A stretch of DNA of 43,015 bases from an uncultured Nocardioides sp. (lineage in GTDB: Bacteria; Actinomycetota; Actinomycetes; Propionibacteriales; Nocardioidaceae), in assembly GCF_946885725.1 (NCBI RefSeq), contig NZ_CAMPGZ010000006.1, forward strand, positions 1-43,015. Reading direction: 5' to 3'. The position numbers and the translations under genes were made by a program. Each line of letters opens with the position of its first letter. Position 1 is the first letter of the stretch. The notes beneath the pieces are model-generated. The model was not told where the DNA came from and made no database searches. It saw nothing but the letters and a program-made list of their open reading frames with translations. Of this stretch, positions 15,968 to 24,946 are shown in pieces.

Positions 15968-17690
15968 GGCGCTCCTTGAAAAGCTGGTGCACCTGGGAGA
16001 CCACGACCGAGCCCTCGCCGACCGCGGAGGCGACGCGCTTCACCGAGCCGCAGCGCACGTCGCCGACCGCGAAGAGGCCGGGCACGGTGGACTCGTAGGG
16101 GTACGGCGCCCGCTCGAGCGGCCAGCTTCCCGACGCTGCCGCGTCGGCACCGGCGAGCACGTAGCCGAACCGGTCGCGGCCGACGTCGTCCGGCAGCCAC
16201 GCCGTGCGCGGCTCGGCGCCGATCATCACGAAGAGCCCGTCCGCGCGCAGCGTCTCCTCGTTGCCGCCCTGGCGGTCGCGCACCACGACGTGGTCGAGCC
16301 GAGGCGACCCGCCACCGTCGACGACCTCGGCGCCGAGCCGCACGGCGACGTTGGCGGTGGCGCCGATCGTCTCGACCAGGTAGGCCGACATGCTCTCGCC
16401 GAGGTCGTTGCCGCGCACGACGAGCGTGACCTGCTCGCAGTAGCGCGCGAGGTGCAGCACCGCCTGGCCGGCGGAGTTGCCGCCGCCGACCACGACCGCG
16501 TGCAGGCCGGCGAGGCCCTGTGCCTCGGAGACGCTGGCGCCGTAGAAGACGCCGGCCCCGGTGAGGGCCTCGAGGTTCGGCACGCCGAGCCGCCGGTAGC
16601 TGACCCCGGTCGCGAGCACCACCGCGCGAGCGGTCACGTCGCCGACCTCGCCGATCGTCGCGGTGAAGACGCCGTCAGGGCCGGGCTTGAGCTGCTCGAC
16701 CTGGCGCATGAACAGGAAGTAGGTGCCGAACACCCACGCCTGCTGGTAGCCGCGCTGGGCGAGCTCCGCGCCACTGACCCCGCGCGAGAACCCGAGGTAG
16801 TTGCGGATCAGCGACGAGGAGCCGGCCTGGCCGCCGAGCGCCTCGCGCTCCACGACGAGCGTGCGCAGGCCCTCCGATGCGCCGTACACCGCCGCGGCGA
16901 GCCCGGACGGCCCGCCGCCGACGACGAGAAGGTCGACGTCGCGGTCGTCAACGCCGAGGGTCGTCGGGACGCCCCAGGCCTCGGCGACCTCGACGTCGGT
17001 GGGGTCGAGCAGCACCTTGCCGTCGAGGGCGGCCATCCACACCAGCACCTCGGCGTTGGAGTGGTCGAAGCCGACGAGGTCGACGTACTCGAGCACGTCC
17101 TCGGCGGCCTCCGAACCCTTCTCGCGGAAGGCGTGCGGGATGCCGTTGCGGGCCAGCAGGCTGCGGATCTGCGACGCCCGGGCCGAGGTGCGGTCGGCGA
17201 CCACGACGACCTCGCGGAGGTTGGTCGGGTCGGCGCGGGACCACTCCTGCACGAACTCCGCCACCACGCGGTGGAACAGCTCGTCCCGGTCGGTCCAGGG
17301 CTTGAGCACGTAGTAGGAGATGTCGCCGACGGCCATCGACTGCAGGATCGTGCTCGCGGTGTCGCGGTCGGCCCAGGAGCCCCAGTCGACCAGCATCGCG
17401 CGCCGGGCGTCCGGGTGCTCGCCGCGGACTCGCGTCAGCACCGCGCTACGGTCCTCGGCGCCGAGCGCGTAGTCCACGAGCGTCACCGCCACCCGTTGGC
17501 CGAGCTCCCGGCAGTCGTCGAGCACCCGCTGTGCGTCCGCGTTGGTGCGCTCCCCGCGGACCCGGAACTCCGAGCCGAACGCCTGCTGCAGCTCGTCCTC
17601 GATCCGGTCGAGCTGGCGCGCATCCGGTACGACGGCGAGCAGGACCGGGCGCAGCCGTCCCAGGCTGCCCTGGATCTGTTGGCCTCCCAT
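15951..17690 (-). CDS. Receiver domain fused to a thioredoxin reductase-like flavoprotein
   Basis: 579 residues from ATG-17690 (MGGQQIQGSLGRLRPVLLAV); TACGTT lies eight bases upstream. A receiver-like domain spans about 15-150, with Asp73 as probable acceptor and Lys130 in VLKPW. A glutaredoxin-like segment covers about 158-245. A two-dinucleotide flavoprotein domain follows: GGGPSG at 258-263 for FAD, GGGNSAG near 402-408 for NAD(P)H, and GDVR at 543-546. The redox CxxC of classical thioredoxin reductases is absent: the corresponding stretch reads VFYGASVSEA (381-390). It therefore probably does not reduce thioredoxin by the usual disulfide relay. The coupled cyclase gene suggests a signalling output, which is inference. 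Confidence 0.88.
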   Translation of the reverse strand: MGGQQIQGSLGRLRPVLLAVVPDARQLDRIEDELQQAFGSEFRVRGERTNADAQRVLDDCRELGQRVAVTLVDYALGAEDRSAVLTRVRGEHPDARRAMLVDWGSWADRDTASTILQSMAVGDISYYVLKPWTDRDELFHRVVAEFVQEWSRADPTNLREVVVVADRTSARASQIRSLLARNGIPHAFREKGSEAAEDVLEYVDLVGFDHSNAEVLVWMAALDGKVLLDPTDVEVAEAWGVPTTLGVDDRDVDLLVVGGGPSGLAAAVYGASEGLRTLVVEREALGGQAGSSSLIRNYLGFSRGVSGAELAQRGYQQAWVFGTYFLFMRQVEQLKPGPDGVFTATIGEVGDVTARAVVLATGVSYRRLGVPNLEALTGAGVFYGASVSEAQGLAGLHAVVVGGGNSAGQAVLHLARYCEQVTLVVRGNDLGESMSAYLVETIGATANVAVRLGAEVVDGGGSPRLDHVVVRDRQGGNEETLRADGLFVMIGAEPRTAWLPDDVGRDRFGYVLAGADAAASGSWPLERAPYPYESTVPGLFAVGDVRCGSVKRVASAVGEGSVVVSQVHQLFKERHGRGE

Positions 17691-17818
17691 GTCCAAGAAA
17701 CGTAGGGCGGGGCGGCGCGGCGGGCCACGCGTATAAGTCGGGCGATCCGACCGAAACCCGGGGCAATGGCCCGGACGGATTCTGCGTGCGCCTGGCCGGC
17801 TCGGCTTCCGGGTCGCGG

Positions 17819-17824
17819 TACCTT
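17819..17824 (+). promoter_or_regulatory. -10 box for leaderless RNA-ligase-like mRNA
   Basis: TACCTT lies seven bases before GTG-17832, with no ribosome-binding site between. It supports this start over the longer frame beginning at 17766. Confidence 0.45.
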
Positions 17825-17831
17825 CCGGTTC

Positions 17832-18353
17832 GTGGCGCTCTCCGTGTGCCTGCTGCTCGACGGCCGTGCCGACAAGGCGGTGCGGTCGCTGTGGCAGCGT
17901 CTCGAGGACGCCGGCGTGGGCTCGCTGCTCACCCACACCCACGGCCGGCACCGCCCGCACGTGACGCTGGCGTCGCTGCTCGACTCCGACGACGCGACCC
18001 TGCCGGCGCTGCTGACGCGGCTCCAGCCCTGCCGGGACCAGGAGCCGGTGACGGTGCGCTTCGACGCGCTCGGCATCTTCCGCCGCAGCCGGTGCTGGCT
18101 GGTCCCGGAGGCGAACCGGGAGCTGCTCGACCGGCAGGAGCAGGCGGTGCGCGCGTGCGACGGCACGAACGCGCTGCTGCACCGCAACTACGCCGAGGGC
18201 GCATGGACCCCGCACCTCACCCTGGCGCCGCGGCTGCACCTGGAGCGGCTGCCGGTCGTGGCCGGGCTGGCGTTCGACATCCTCCCGGTGGAGGCGACGC
18301 TCGGCCCGCTCGTCGTCGTCGACACCACGACCGGCGACGTGCACCCGGTCTGA
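17832..18353 (+). CDS. 2'-5' RNA ligase family (LigT/ThpR-like) protein
   Basis: 173 residues from GTG-17832 (MALSVCLLLDGRADKAVRSL). Two HxT motifs mark the 2H phosphoesterase fold: RPHVTLASLL in the N-terminal half and TPHLTLAPRL in the C-terminal half. The family includes RNA ligases and cyclic phosphodiesterases that open 2',3'-cyclic phosphates. The physiological substrate is not known for most bacterial members. It lies between the divergent flavoprotein operon and the alcohol dehydrogenase gene, 32 bases before the latter, which has its own -10 box. Confidence 0.85.
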   Translation: MALSVCLLLDGRADKAVRSLWQRLEDAGVGSLLTHTHGRHRPHVTLASLLDSDDATLPALLTRLQPCRDQEPVTVRFDALGIFRRSRCWLVPEANRELLDRQEQAVRACDGTNALLHRNYAEGAWTPHLTLAPRLHLERLPVVAGLAFDILPVEATLGPLVVVDTTTGDVHPV

Positions 18354-18372
18354 CGGCCGGTCCGACGGTTCC

Positions 18373-18378
18373 TACGAT
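18373..18378 (+). promoter_or_regulatory. -10 box for leaderless alcohol dehydrogenase mRNA
   Basis: TACGAT is followed by seven bases and GTG-18386. An ATG at 18377 overlaps this box and would add only three residues. The GTG start gives the standard family N-terminus. Confidence 0.45.
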
Positions 18379-18385
18379 GGCGCCC

Positions 18386-19420
18386 GTGCGCGCTCTCCAG
18401 TACGACGCGTACGGCGAGCCGCCCCACCTGCTCGACGTACCCGATCCGGTCTGTCCTCCCGACGGCGTCGTGGTCGCGGTGCGCGCCACCGGCGTGTGCC
18501 GGTCCGACTGGCACGCGTGGCAGGGCCACGACCCGGTGCCGCTGCCGATGGTGCCCGGCCACGAGCTGGCCGGCGTCGTCGTCGAGGTCGGCCCCCGCGT
18601 CACCGGGCACACCATCGGCGAGCGCGTCACCGTGCCGTTCGTGTGCGGCTGCGGCCGATGCGCCTACTGCGCGGACGGCGACGCGCAGGTCTGCCCCGAC
18701 CAGCAGCAGCCCGGGTTCACGATGCCCGGCTCGTTCGCGGACCTGGTTGCGCTGCCCTCCGCCGACCTCAACCTGGTCACGCTCCCGGACGCGATCGGCT
18801 TCGTCGCCGCTGCGTCGCTCGGCTGCCGGTTCGCCACCGCCTACCGCGCGCTGACCGCGCACGGCCAGGTCGCGCCCGGGCAGCACGTCGTCGTGCACGG
18901 CTGCGGCGGCGTCGGGCTCTCGGCCGTGATGCTGGCCAAGGCCCTCGGTGCGCACGTCGTCGCCGTCGACCTCTCCCCCGCCGCGCTCGACCTCGCGCGT
19001 GGGCTCGGAGCGGACGCCCTCGTCGCGGCCGGGCCGGCCGCCGTACGACACATCCGCGAGGCCACCGGCGGCGGCGCGCATGTCTCACTCGACGCGGTGG
19101 GCACCTCGGCCACCGCGGTGGCGTCCGTCGAGTCGCTCCGCCCGCGCGGCCGGCACGTCCAGGTCGGACTGCTGCTCGGCGCGCATGCCACCCCGCCGCT
19201 GCCGATGGGCCGCGTCGTCGCCCAGGAGCTGAGCATCCACGGCTCCCACGGCATGGCCGCCCGCGACTACCCCGCGATGCTCGACCTCGTCGCCTCCGGC
19301 GCCGTCGACCCGCTCCGCCTCGTCGGCCGCACCATCCCCCTCGAGGACGCCGGCGCCGCCCTCGCCGCGATGAGCACCCCGAACGCCACCGCCGGCATGA
19401 CCGTCGTCGAGCTGGCCTGA
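18386..19420 (+). CDS. Zinc-dependent alcohol dehydrogenase (MDR family)
   Basis: 344 residues from GTG-18386 (MRALQYDAYGEPPHLLDVPD). The catalytic zinc site begins with Cys in GVCRSDWHAWQGHD and His-Glu in PGHELAG. The structural zinc lobe is CGCGRCAYCADGDAQVC, with all four cysteines. The cofactor fold has GCGGVGLSAV followed by VVAVDLS; the Asp at the end of the second strand favours NAD over NADP. The substrate is a primary or secondary alcohol or aldehyde and cannot be specified. A 14-bp inverted repeat directly follows the stop codon. Confidence 0.92.
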   Translation: MRALQYDAYGEPPHLLDVPDPVCPPDGVVVAVRATGVCRSDWHAWQGHDPVPLPMVPGHELAGVVVEVGPRVTGHTIGERVTVPFVCGCGRCAYCADGDAQVCPDQQQPGFTMPGSFADLVALPSADLNLVTLPDAIGFVAAASLGCRFATAYRALTAHGQVAPGQHVVVHGCGGVGLSAVMLAKALGAHVVAVDLSPAALDLARGLGADALVAAGPAAVRHIREATGGGAHVSLDAVGTSATAVASVESLRPRGRHVQVGLLLGAHATPPLPMGRVVAQELSIHGSHGMAARDYPAMLDLVASGAVDPLRLVGRTIPLEDAGAALAAMSTPNATAGMTVVELA

Positions 19421-19482
19421 ACCCCGATTCGTCCGCAGATTTGTGTCCGTTCCTCGCGGAGCCATTGCGACGAATCGGGGTT
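19420..19482. repeat. 14-bp inverted repeat between adh and pta
   Basis: AACCCCGATTCGTC (19420-19433) and GACGAATCGGGGTT (19469-19482) are perfect inverses with a 35-base loop. Three further pairs form if one C is bulged. It starts at the last base of the dehydrogenase stop. There is no T-tract, so intrinsic termination is uncertain. It may instead be a dispersed repeat. Confidence 0.8.
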
Positions 19483-19495
19483 GGTGACGCGCCGA

Positions 19496-19501
19496 TACGC
19501 T
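19496..19501 (+). promoter_or_regulatory. -10 box for leaderless pta-ackA mRNA
   Basis: TACGCT is followed by six bases and ATG-19508. No ribosome-binding site precedes this ATG. The -35 is not evident. Confidence 0.45.
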
Positions 19502-19507
19502 CCGGGC

Positions 19508-21589
19508 ATGGGACGCAGCGTCTACGTCGCCTCGGCGGAGGGGTTCTCGGGCAAGTCGACGGTGGCACTCGGCCTGGTCGAGGAGCTCTCACGGCGCGTC
19601 GGCCGGGTGGGTGTCTTCCGGCCGGTGGTGCGCTCGGGCAAGGAGTCGCCGGACGGTCGCGACTACGTGCTCGACCTGCTGACGTCCCACGAGGCGGTGA
19701 GCACGAGCTACGAGGAAGCCGCCGGCGTCACGTACGACGACGTACACAAGGACCCGACCGCCGCCCTCGACCGCATCGTCGAGCGGTACCACGAGGTCGC
19801 CGACGCCTGCGACGCCGTGGTGATCGTCGGCACCGACTACACCGACGTGGGCAGCCCGACGGAGTTCGCCTACAACGCGCGCCTGGCAGCCAACCTCGGC
19901 TCGCCCGTCGTGCTGGTGCTCAACGGCTTCGGCCACACGCCCGACGAGCTGCACACGATGACCGGCGTCGCGGTCGACGCTCTCCGGGGCGAGCACGGCA
20001 CGCTGCTCGCGGTCATCGCCAACCGGGTCGACGCCGCCGACGTGCTCGACGACACCCAGGCGATCAGCGTGGACGGAGCGCTCGCCTATGCACTGCCTGA
20101 GGAGCCGCTGCTCAGCGCGCCATCGCTGGCGGACCTGATGCGCGCGTGCGACGGCACGCTGGTCAGCGGCGACGACGAGCTGCTGGGTCGTGAGACCAGC
20201 GGGCTCGTGGTTGCCGCGATGACCCTGCCCAACGTGCTCGACCGATTGTTCGACGGCGCGGTCGTGGTGACCCCCGGCGACCGGCCGGAGATCGTGCTCG
20301 GCGTGCTGATGGCCCACGTGTCGACGAGCTTCCCCCAGATGGCGGGCATCGTGCTCAACGGCGGACTCGGGCTGCACGAGCAGATCGAGCGGCTCCTCGA
20401 AGGGCTCGGCTCGACGCTGCCGATCATCGAGACGCCGCTGGGCACGCACGCCACGACCACGGCGCTCAACAGCGTCCGCGGCCGGCTCACCAAGGACTCG
20501 CCGCGCAAGGTCCAGACCGCGATCCAGCTGTTCGGCAAGCACGTCGACGGCGACACGCTGCTCGACCGGCTCGAGGTCGCACGCACCGACGCGGTCACGC
20601 CGCTGATGTTCGAGCACCAGCTGGTCGACCGGGCGGGGGCCGACCGGCGGCACATCGTGCTGCCGGAAGGCGACGAGGAGCGGATCCTCCGCGCGGCCGA
20701 CGTACTGCTGCGCCGGGGCATCGTCGACCTGACCCTGCTGGGCGACCCGATCCGGATCAACTCCACCGCGGCCAGGCTCGGCCTCGACGTGTCGAAGGCG
20801 CGGCTGCTCAGCCCCTACGACGAGGAGCTCGTCGAGCGATTCGCCCAGGAGTACTACGAGCGCCGCAAGCACAAGGGAATCGAGCTCGACGACGCACGCT
20901 CGCTCGTCACCGACGTGTCGTACTTCGGCACGATGATGGTCGAGCTCGGCCTCGCCGACGGCATGGTGTCCGGCGCGGTGCACACGACCGCCCACACGAT
21001 CCGGCCGGCGCTCGAGGTGGTCAAGACGGTGCCCGGCGTCTCGGTGGTGTCGTCGGTGTTCTTCATGTGCCTGGAGAACCAGGTCCTCGTGTACGGCGAC
21101 TGCGCGGTCAACCCCGACCCGACCGCGGAGCAGCTCGCCGACATCGCGATCTCGTCGGCCCGCACCGCCGAGGCGTTCGGGGTCGAGCCGCGCGTGGCGA
21201 TGCTGTCCTACTCCACCGGCGCCAGCGGCGCGGGCACCGACGTCGAGAAGGTGTCGGCCGCCACCGCTCTGGTGAAGGAGAAGGCGCCGGACCTGCTCGT
21301 CGAGGGACCGATCCAGTACGACGCCGCGATCGACGCGGCCGTTGCGCGCACCAAGCTGCCCGACTCGGAGGTGGCCGGTCGCGCGACGGTGTTCGTCTTC
21401 CCGGACCTCAACACCGGCAACAACACCTACAAGGCCGTGCAGCGCTCGGCCGGTGCCGTCGCGGTCGGGCCGGTGCTGCAGGGTCTGCGCAAGCCGGTCA
21501 ACGACCTGTCCCGCGGCGCGACCGTCCGCGACATCGTCAACACGGTCGCGATCACCGCGATCCAGGCCCAGAAGGACGCCACCGCATGA
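19508..21589 (+). CDS. pta: Phosphate acetyltransferase, long form
   Basis: 693 residues. It has three parts: an N-terminal P-loop-like BioD/CobB domain (about 1-215; ASAEGFSGKSTVALGLVEEL), a DRTGG domain (about 215-345), and the C-terminal catalytic domain (about 375-690; HIVLPEGDEERILRAADVLL, then DGMVSGAVHTTAHTIRPALE and MLSYSTGASGAGTDVEKV). The enzyme interconverts acetyl-CoA and acetyl phosphate. It overlaps ackA by an ATGA quartet, the classic acetate pathway operon. The long form with a regulatory N-terminus is usual in actinobacteria. I start at ATG-19508 because it gives MGRSVYVASAEGFSGKST and a leaderless promoter. Confidence 0.97.
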   Translation: MGRSVYVASAEGFSGKSTVALGLVEELSRRVGRVGVFRPVVRSGKESPDGRDYVLDLLTSHEAVSTSYEEAAGVTYDDVHKDPTAALDRIVERYHEVADACDAVVIVGTDYTDVGSPTEFAYNARLAANLGSPVVLVLNGFGHTPDELHTMTGVAVDALRGEHGTLLAVIANRVDAADVLDDTQAISVDGALAYALPEEPLLSAPSLADLMRACDGTLVSGDDELLGRETSGLVVAAMTLPNVLDRLFDGAVVVTPGDRPEIVLGVLMAHVSTSFPQMAGIVLNGGLGLHEQIERLLEGLGSTLPIIETPLGTHATTTALNSVRGRLTKDSPRKVQTAIQLFGKHVDGDTLLDRLEVARTDAVTPLMFEHQLVDRAGADRRHIVLPEGDEERILRAADVLLRRGIVDLTLLGDPIRINSTAARLGLDVSKARLLSPYDEELVERFAQEYYERRKHKGIELDDARSLVTDVSYFGTMMVELGLADGMVSGAVHTTAHTIRPALEVVKTVPGVSVVSSVFFMCLENQVLVYGDCAVNPDPTAEQLADIAISSARTAEAFGVEPRVAMLSYSTGASGAGTDVEKVSAATALVKEKAPDLLVEGPIQYDAAIDAAVARTKLPDSEVAGRATVFVFPDLNTGNNTYKAVQRSAGAVAVGPVLQGLRKPVNDLSRGATVRDIVNTVAITAIQAQKDATA

Positions 21590-22773
21590 GCGACCTGGTG
21601 CTGGTGGTCAACGCCGGCTCGTCCTCGTTGAAGTACTCCCTCGTCGACGCCGCCACCGGCGACGAGCCCGCCGACGGGATCGTCGAGGCGATCGGCGAGG
21701 ACCGCGGCGCGCTCACGCACCGCGGCCCGAACGGCGAGCACGAGGAGAAGCGCACCTTCGCCGACCACGAGGAAGCGCTGCGTGCCGTGCTCGACGCGTT
21801 CGACAAGCACGGGCCCGCGCTGGCCGACGCAGGCATCCGCGCGGTCGGGCACCGGGTCGTGCACGGCGGCGAGATGTTCTCCGCGCCGGCGCTCGTGGAC
21901 GACGAGCTGCTCGCGCACGTCGAGGAGCTCGTGCCGCTCGCGCCGCTGCACAACCCGGCGAACCTCGAGGGCCTGCGCGTCGCCTTGCGGTTGTTCCCGG
22001 ACGTGCCGCAGGTGGCGGTGTTCGACACGGCGTTCCACGCCACGCTGCCCGAGCACGCGTACACCTACGCCGTACCTCTCTCGTGGCGGGACGACCACCA
22101 CGTCCGCCGCTACGGGTTCCACGGCACGTCGTACGCCTTCGTCTCGCAGGCAGCGGCCGACCACCTCGGCCGTCCGCTCGAGGAGACCAACCTCATCGTG
22201 CTGCACCTCGGCAACGGCTGCTCGACCACCGCGGTCGAAGGCGGCCGCTCGGTCGAGACGTCGATGGGTCTCACGCCGCTCGAGGGGCTCGTCATGGGCA
22301 CCCGCTCCGGCGACCTCGACCCCGCCGTACCCGCGCATCTCCACCGCCAGCTCGGCTGGACGCTCGAGGACATCGACCGCGAGCTCAACAAGGAGTCCGG
22401 CCTCAAGGGCCTCACGGGCGTCAACGACTTCCGCCGGCTGATGGAGCTGCGCGACGCCGGCGACGGGCGTGCCCGGCTGGCGTTCGACGTCTACGTGCAC
22501 CGGATCCGCAAGTACGTCGGCGCCTACTACGCCGTCCTCGGCCACGTCGACGCCGTCGTGTTCACCGCCGGCGTCGGCGAGAACTCCCCCACCCTCCGCG
22601 CCGCCGCCCTCGACGGACTCGACCGCCTCGGCATCATCGTCGACCCCGACCGCAACCAGGCCGCGTCCCGCGACACCCGCACCGTCTCCCCCGACGACTC
22701 CGACGTCGCCGTCCTCGTCGTCCCCACCAACGAGGAGTGGGAGATCGCCCGCCAGACCCTCGCCGCCCTCTAG
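21586..22773 (+). CDS. ackA: Acetate kinase
   Basis: 395 residues, normal length. Signature motifs are LVVNAGSSSLKYSL at the start, RRYGFHGTSY in the middle and IVLHLGNGCST; GVGENSP lies in the C-terminal part. The enzyme converts acetyl phosphate plus ADP to acetate plus ATP, or the reverse. It is coupled to pta by the 21586-21589 ATGA overlap. A 61-bp repeat follows 38 bases after its stop, shared with the end of the convergent epimerase gene. Confidence 0.97.
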   Translation: MSDLVLVVNAGSSSLKYSLVDAATGDEPADGIVEAIGEDRGALTHRGPNGEHEEKRTFADHEEALRAVLDAFDKHGPALADAGIRAVGHRVVHGGEMFSAPALVDDELLAHVEELVPLAPLHNPANLEGLRVALRLFPDVPQVAVFDTAFHATLPEHAYTYAVPLSWRDDHHVRRYGFHGTSYAFVSQAAADHLGRPLEETNLIVLHLGNGCSTTAVEGGRSVETSMGLTPLEGLVMGTRSGDLDPAVPAHLHRQLGWTLEDIDRELNKESGLKGLTGVNDFRRLMELRDAGDGRARLAFDVYVHRIRKYVGAYYAVLGHVDAVVFTAGVGENSPTLRAAALDGLDRLGIIVDPDRNQAASRDTRTVSPDDSDVAVLVVPTNEEWEIARQTLAAL

Positions 22774-22811
22774 CCCCGTCGAGTCGGCGCTGCCGCCCTG
22801 CGGGCGGGAAT

Positions 22812-22872
22812 GCCGAGGAGTCAGTTATTCAGGCTCGTGGGCGGCGTGTCGCGTCACAACTGACCCCTCGCC
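22812..22872 (-). repeat. Family A 61-bp repeat, copy A2
   Basis: Ends are GCCGAGGAGTCAG (22812-22824) and CTGACCCCTCGCC (22860-22872). Relative to A1 it is inverted, with the core reading GGCTCGTGGGCGGCGTGTCG on the plus strand. Its right part encodes the last residues and the TGA stop (22854-22856) of the AGE-family gene. Confidence 0.9.
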
Positions 22873-24062
22873 AGCTGGACGGAGAGGACGGGAGCCAGCG
22901 GCATCCGGGCCAGCAGCAGGGCCTGGTAGGCGTGGTACACGTCGGGCTTGCCGCGCCAGGTCGTCGCCGCGGGCCGGTTGTGCTCGTCGAGCTCGTGGTG
23001 CCAGGAGCCGAGCTCGGAGTCGATCAGGTGAGTGGCGATGTACTTCTCGAAGGTCCCCTGCCAGGCGCGGTACGACGTGTCGCCCGTGCGCCGGTGAAGG
23101 GCGGCCGCGGCGGCGAGCGCCTCGGCGTGCACCCAGTGCATCCGGCTGCGCACGACCGGACGGCGCTCCCAGTCGACCGTGTAGACGAAGCCCCGCGCCC
23201 CGTCGACGAACCAGGCGTCCTCGCACGCCTCCTCGAAGAGCGCCTGGGCGTCCTCGACGAGCCACACCGGCGGGTCGGGCACGGTGGCGTCGAGGTGCAG
23301 CAGCAGCCGCGACCACTCGAGCAGGTGGCCGGGCGTGCAGCCATACGGCCGAAAGGGGTCGGCCGGGGTGTCGACGTTGTAGTCGAGCAGCGGCTGCCAG
23401 TCGACCGTGAAGTGTTCGGGCAGGAGGTAACCGTGCTGTCGCGCGACGTCGTGGATCAGGTGCTCCGCGATGCCGAGCGCGACGTCGTGCCAGTGCCGCT
23501 CGCCGGTCACGTCGCCGGCGGCGAGCAGCGCCTCGACCATGTGCATGCTGGAGTTCGCGCCGCGGTAGGGCTCCCCCGGCGACAGCTCCGGCGCGAGCGT
23601 GTCGACCACGCGGCCGTCGCCGTCCAGGAAGTGCCGCCGTACGACGGCGAGCGCCTCTTCGAGCAGCGCCTCGCCGCCGGGCACGCCGGCCACCGACGCG
23701 CTCGACGCCGCGAGCACCACGAAGGCGTGGGCGTACGCCGCCTTGGTGGCGTCGACGACGCGCCCGCCGTGCGACACCGCGGCGTACCAGCCGCCGTGCT
23801 CGTGATCGCGCAGCGGGCCGGCGAGCGCACGGACACCGTGCGCCGCCAGCCCGGCCGCGTCCTCGACCGCCTGGAGGTGGGCGAGCGAGAACACGTGCGT
23901 CATGCGCGTCGTGATCCACGTGTGCACGGGCTGACTCAGGTCAGGCACCCCGCGCTCGTCGAGCCACGCGAACCCCGTCGGCGTCGCGGCGGACCCCCGT
24001 GCGAAGTCGAGCAGCCGCCGCTCCTCAGCCGCGGCGTCGACCCGCGCCACCGGCGCGGTCAT
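22854..24062 (-). CDS. AGE-family epimerase/isomerase
   Basis: 402 residues, normal for the N-acylglucosamine 2-epimerase superfamily ((alpha/alpha)6 barrel). Recognisable features are TWITTRMTHVFSLAHL near the start, EHGGWYAAVSHGG, RGANSSMHMVEALLAA, GCTPGHLLEWSRLLLHL, and SELGSWHHELDEHNRP near the end. The set of conserved His residues resembles aldose-ketose isomerases of the family (mannose isomerase, sulfoquinovose isomerase YihS) more than true GlcNAc epimerases. In this locus, beside a sugar importer and near GH92 enzymes, mannose-to-fructose isomerisation is a reasonable guess. It overlaps the permease gene by ATGA. Its last codons and stop lie in repeat A2. Confidence 0.85.
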   Translation of the reverse strand: MTAPVARVDAAAEERRLLDFARGSAATPTGFAWLDERGVPDLSQPVHTWITTRMTHVFSLAHLQAVEDAAGLAAHGVRALAGPLRDHEHGGWYAAVSHGGRVVDATKAAYAHAFVVLAASSASVAGVPGGEALLEEALAVVRRHFLDGDGRVVDTLAPELSPGEPYRGANSSMHMVEALLAAGDVTGERHWHDVALGIAEHLIHDVARQHGYLLPEHFTVDWQPLLDYNVDTPADPFRPYGCTPGHLLEWSRLLLHLDATVPDPPVWLVEDAQALFEEACEDAWFVDGARGFVYTVDWERRPVVRSRMHWVHAEALAAAAALHRRTGDTSYRAWQGTFEKYIATHLIDSELGSWHHELDEHNRPAATTWRGKPDVYHAYQALLLARMPLAPVLSVQLARGQL

Positions 24063-24946
24063 CCCTTGACCGAGCCCGCCATCAGCCCGCCGACGAAGTA
24101 GCGCCCGAGCAGGATGTAGACCAGCAGCGTCGGCACGGAGGCGATGAGCGCGCCCGCCATGCTCGCCGAGTAGTCCTGGAGCTGGCCACTGGCCAGGAAG
24201 TTCAGTGCGATGGTGACCGGCCCGTTGCGGGAGTTCGAGAAGAACAGCGCGAACAGGTAGTCGTTCCATGCCGAGGTGAACTGCCACATCAGCACGACCA
24301 CGAAGGCCGGCATCGAGATCGGCAGGATGATCGACGCGTAGGTGCGCAGCATTCCCGCCCCGTCGACGCGCGCCGCCTCGATCAGCTCGTGTGGCACCCC
24401 GGCGTAGTAGTTGCGGAAGATCAGCGTGGTGATCGGCAGGCCGTAGACGACGTGCAGCAGGATCAGGCTCGGCACGCCGGACGGTACGCCGAGGGCCTGC
24501 ACGAGCTGCACCAGCGGGATCATCACCGCCTGGTACGGGATGAACATCCCGAAGAGGATCAGCGTGAACACGATGTCTGCCCCGGGGAACCGCCACCGCG
24601 ACAGCACGAACCCGTTCATCGACCCGATGAGCGACGAGATGATCGCGGCCGGGATGACCATCGAGAACGTCCGCCCCAGCGCAGGCGCGAGCTGCTGCCA
24701 GGCCCGCTCCCAGCCGGCGGTCTGCCACTCGGTCGGCAGGTTCCACGCGCGGGCGGGCGTGGCGTCGCCGATCCCCTTGAAGCTGGTGACGAACAGGACG
24801 TACGCCGGCATCAGCACGATGCACACGAACAGCAGGAGCAGGCCGTACTTGACGGTGCGCGTGACGGCGGAGCGCCCGGACGTGGGCCGGACAGGCGCCG
24901 TGGCCTTGGCCTCGGGCAGCGCCTCGGTGGTGACGGCGGTGCTCAT
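24059..24946 (-). CDS. Sugar ABC transporter permease (MalG-type)
   Basis: 295 residues, with six predicted transmembrane helices after a 30-residue cytoplasmic tail. The permease signature is ELIEAARVDGAGMLRTYASI, with the EAA-x-x-x-G loop that binds the ATPase. The family is carbohydrate uptake transporter class 1. Overlaps join it to both neighbours (ATGA with the AGE gene at 24059-24062 and with the other permease at 24943-24946). No ATPase gene is in the cluster; such importers commonly share one multifunctional MsiK-like ATPase encoded elsewhere. Confidence 0.95.
   Translation of the reverse strand: MSTAVTTEALPEAKATAPVRPTSGRSAVTRTVKYGLLLLFVCIVLMPAYVLFVTSFKGIGDATPARAWNLPTEWQTAGWERAWQQLAPALGRTFSMVIPAAIISSLIGSMNGFVLSRWRFPGADIVFTLILFGMFIPYQAVMIPLVQLVQALGVPSGVPSLILLHVVYGLPITTLIFRNYYAGVPHELIEAARVDGAGMLRTYASIILPISMPAFVVVLMWQFTSAWNDYLFALFFSNSRNGPVTIALNFLASGQLQDYSASMAGALIASVPTLLVYILLGRYFVGGLMAGSVKG

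Noticed and set aside
21342..24101. A 919-codon plus-strand frame across pta, ackA and the epimerase gene
   Set aside because: It crosses genes on both strands and a repeat, and its composition is Arg/Pro-rich as expected for an out-of-frame reading.
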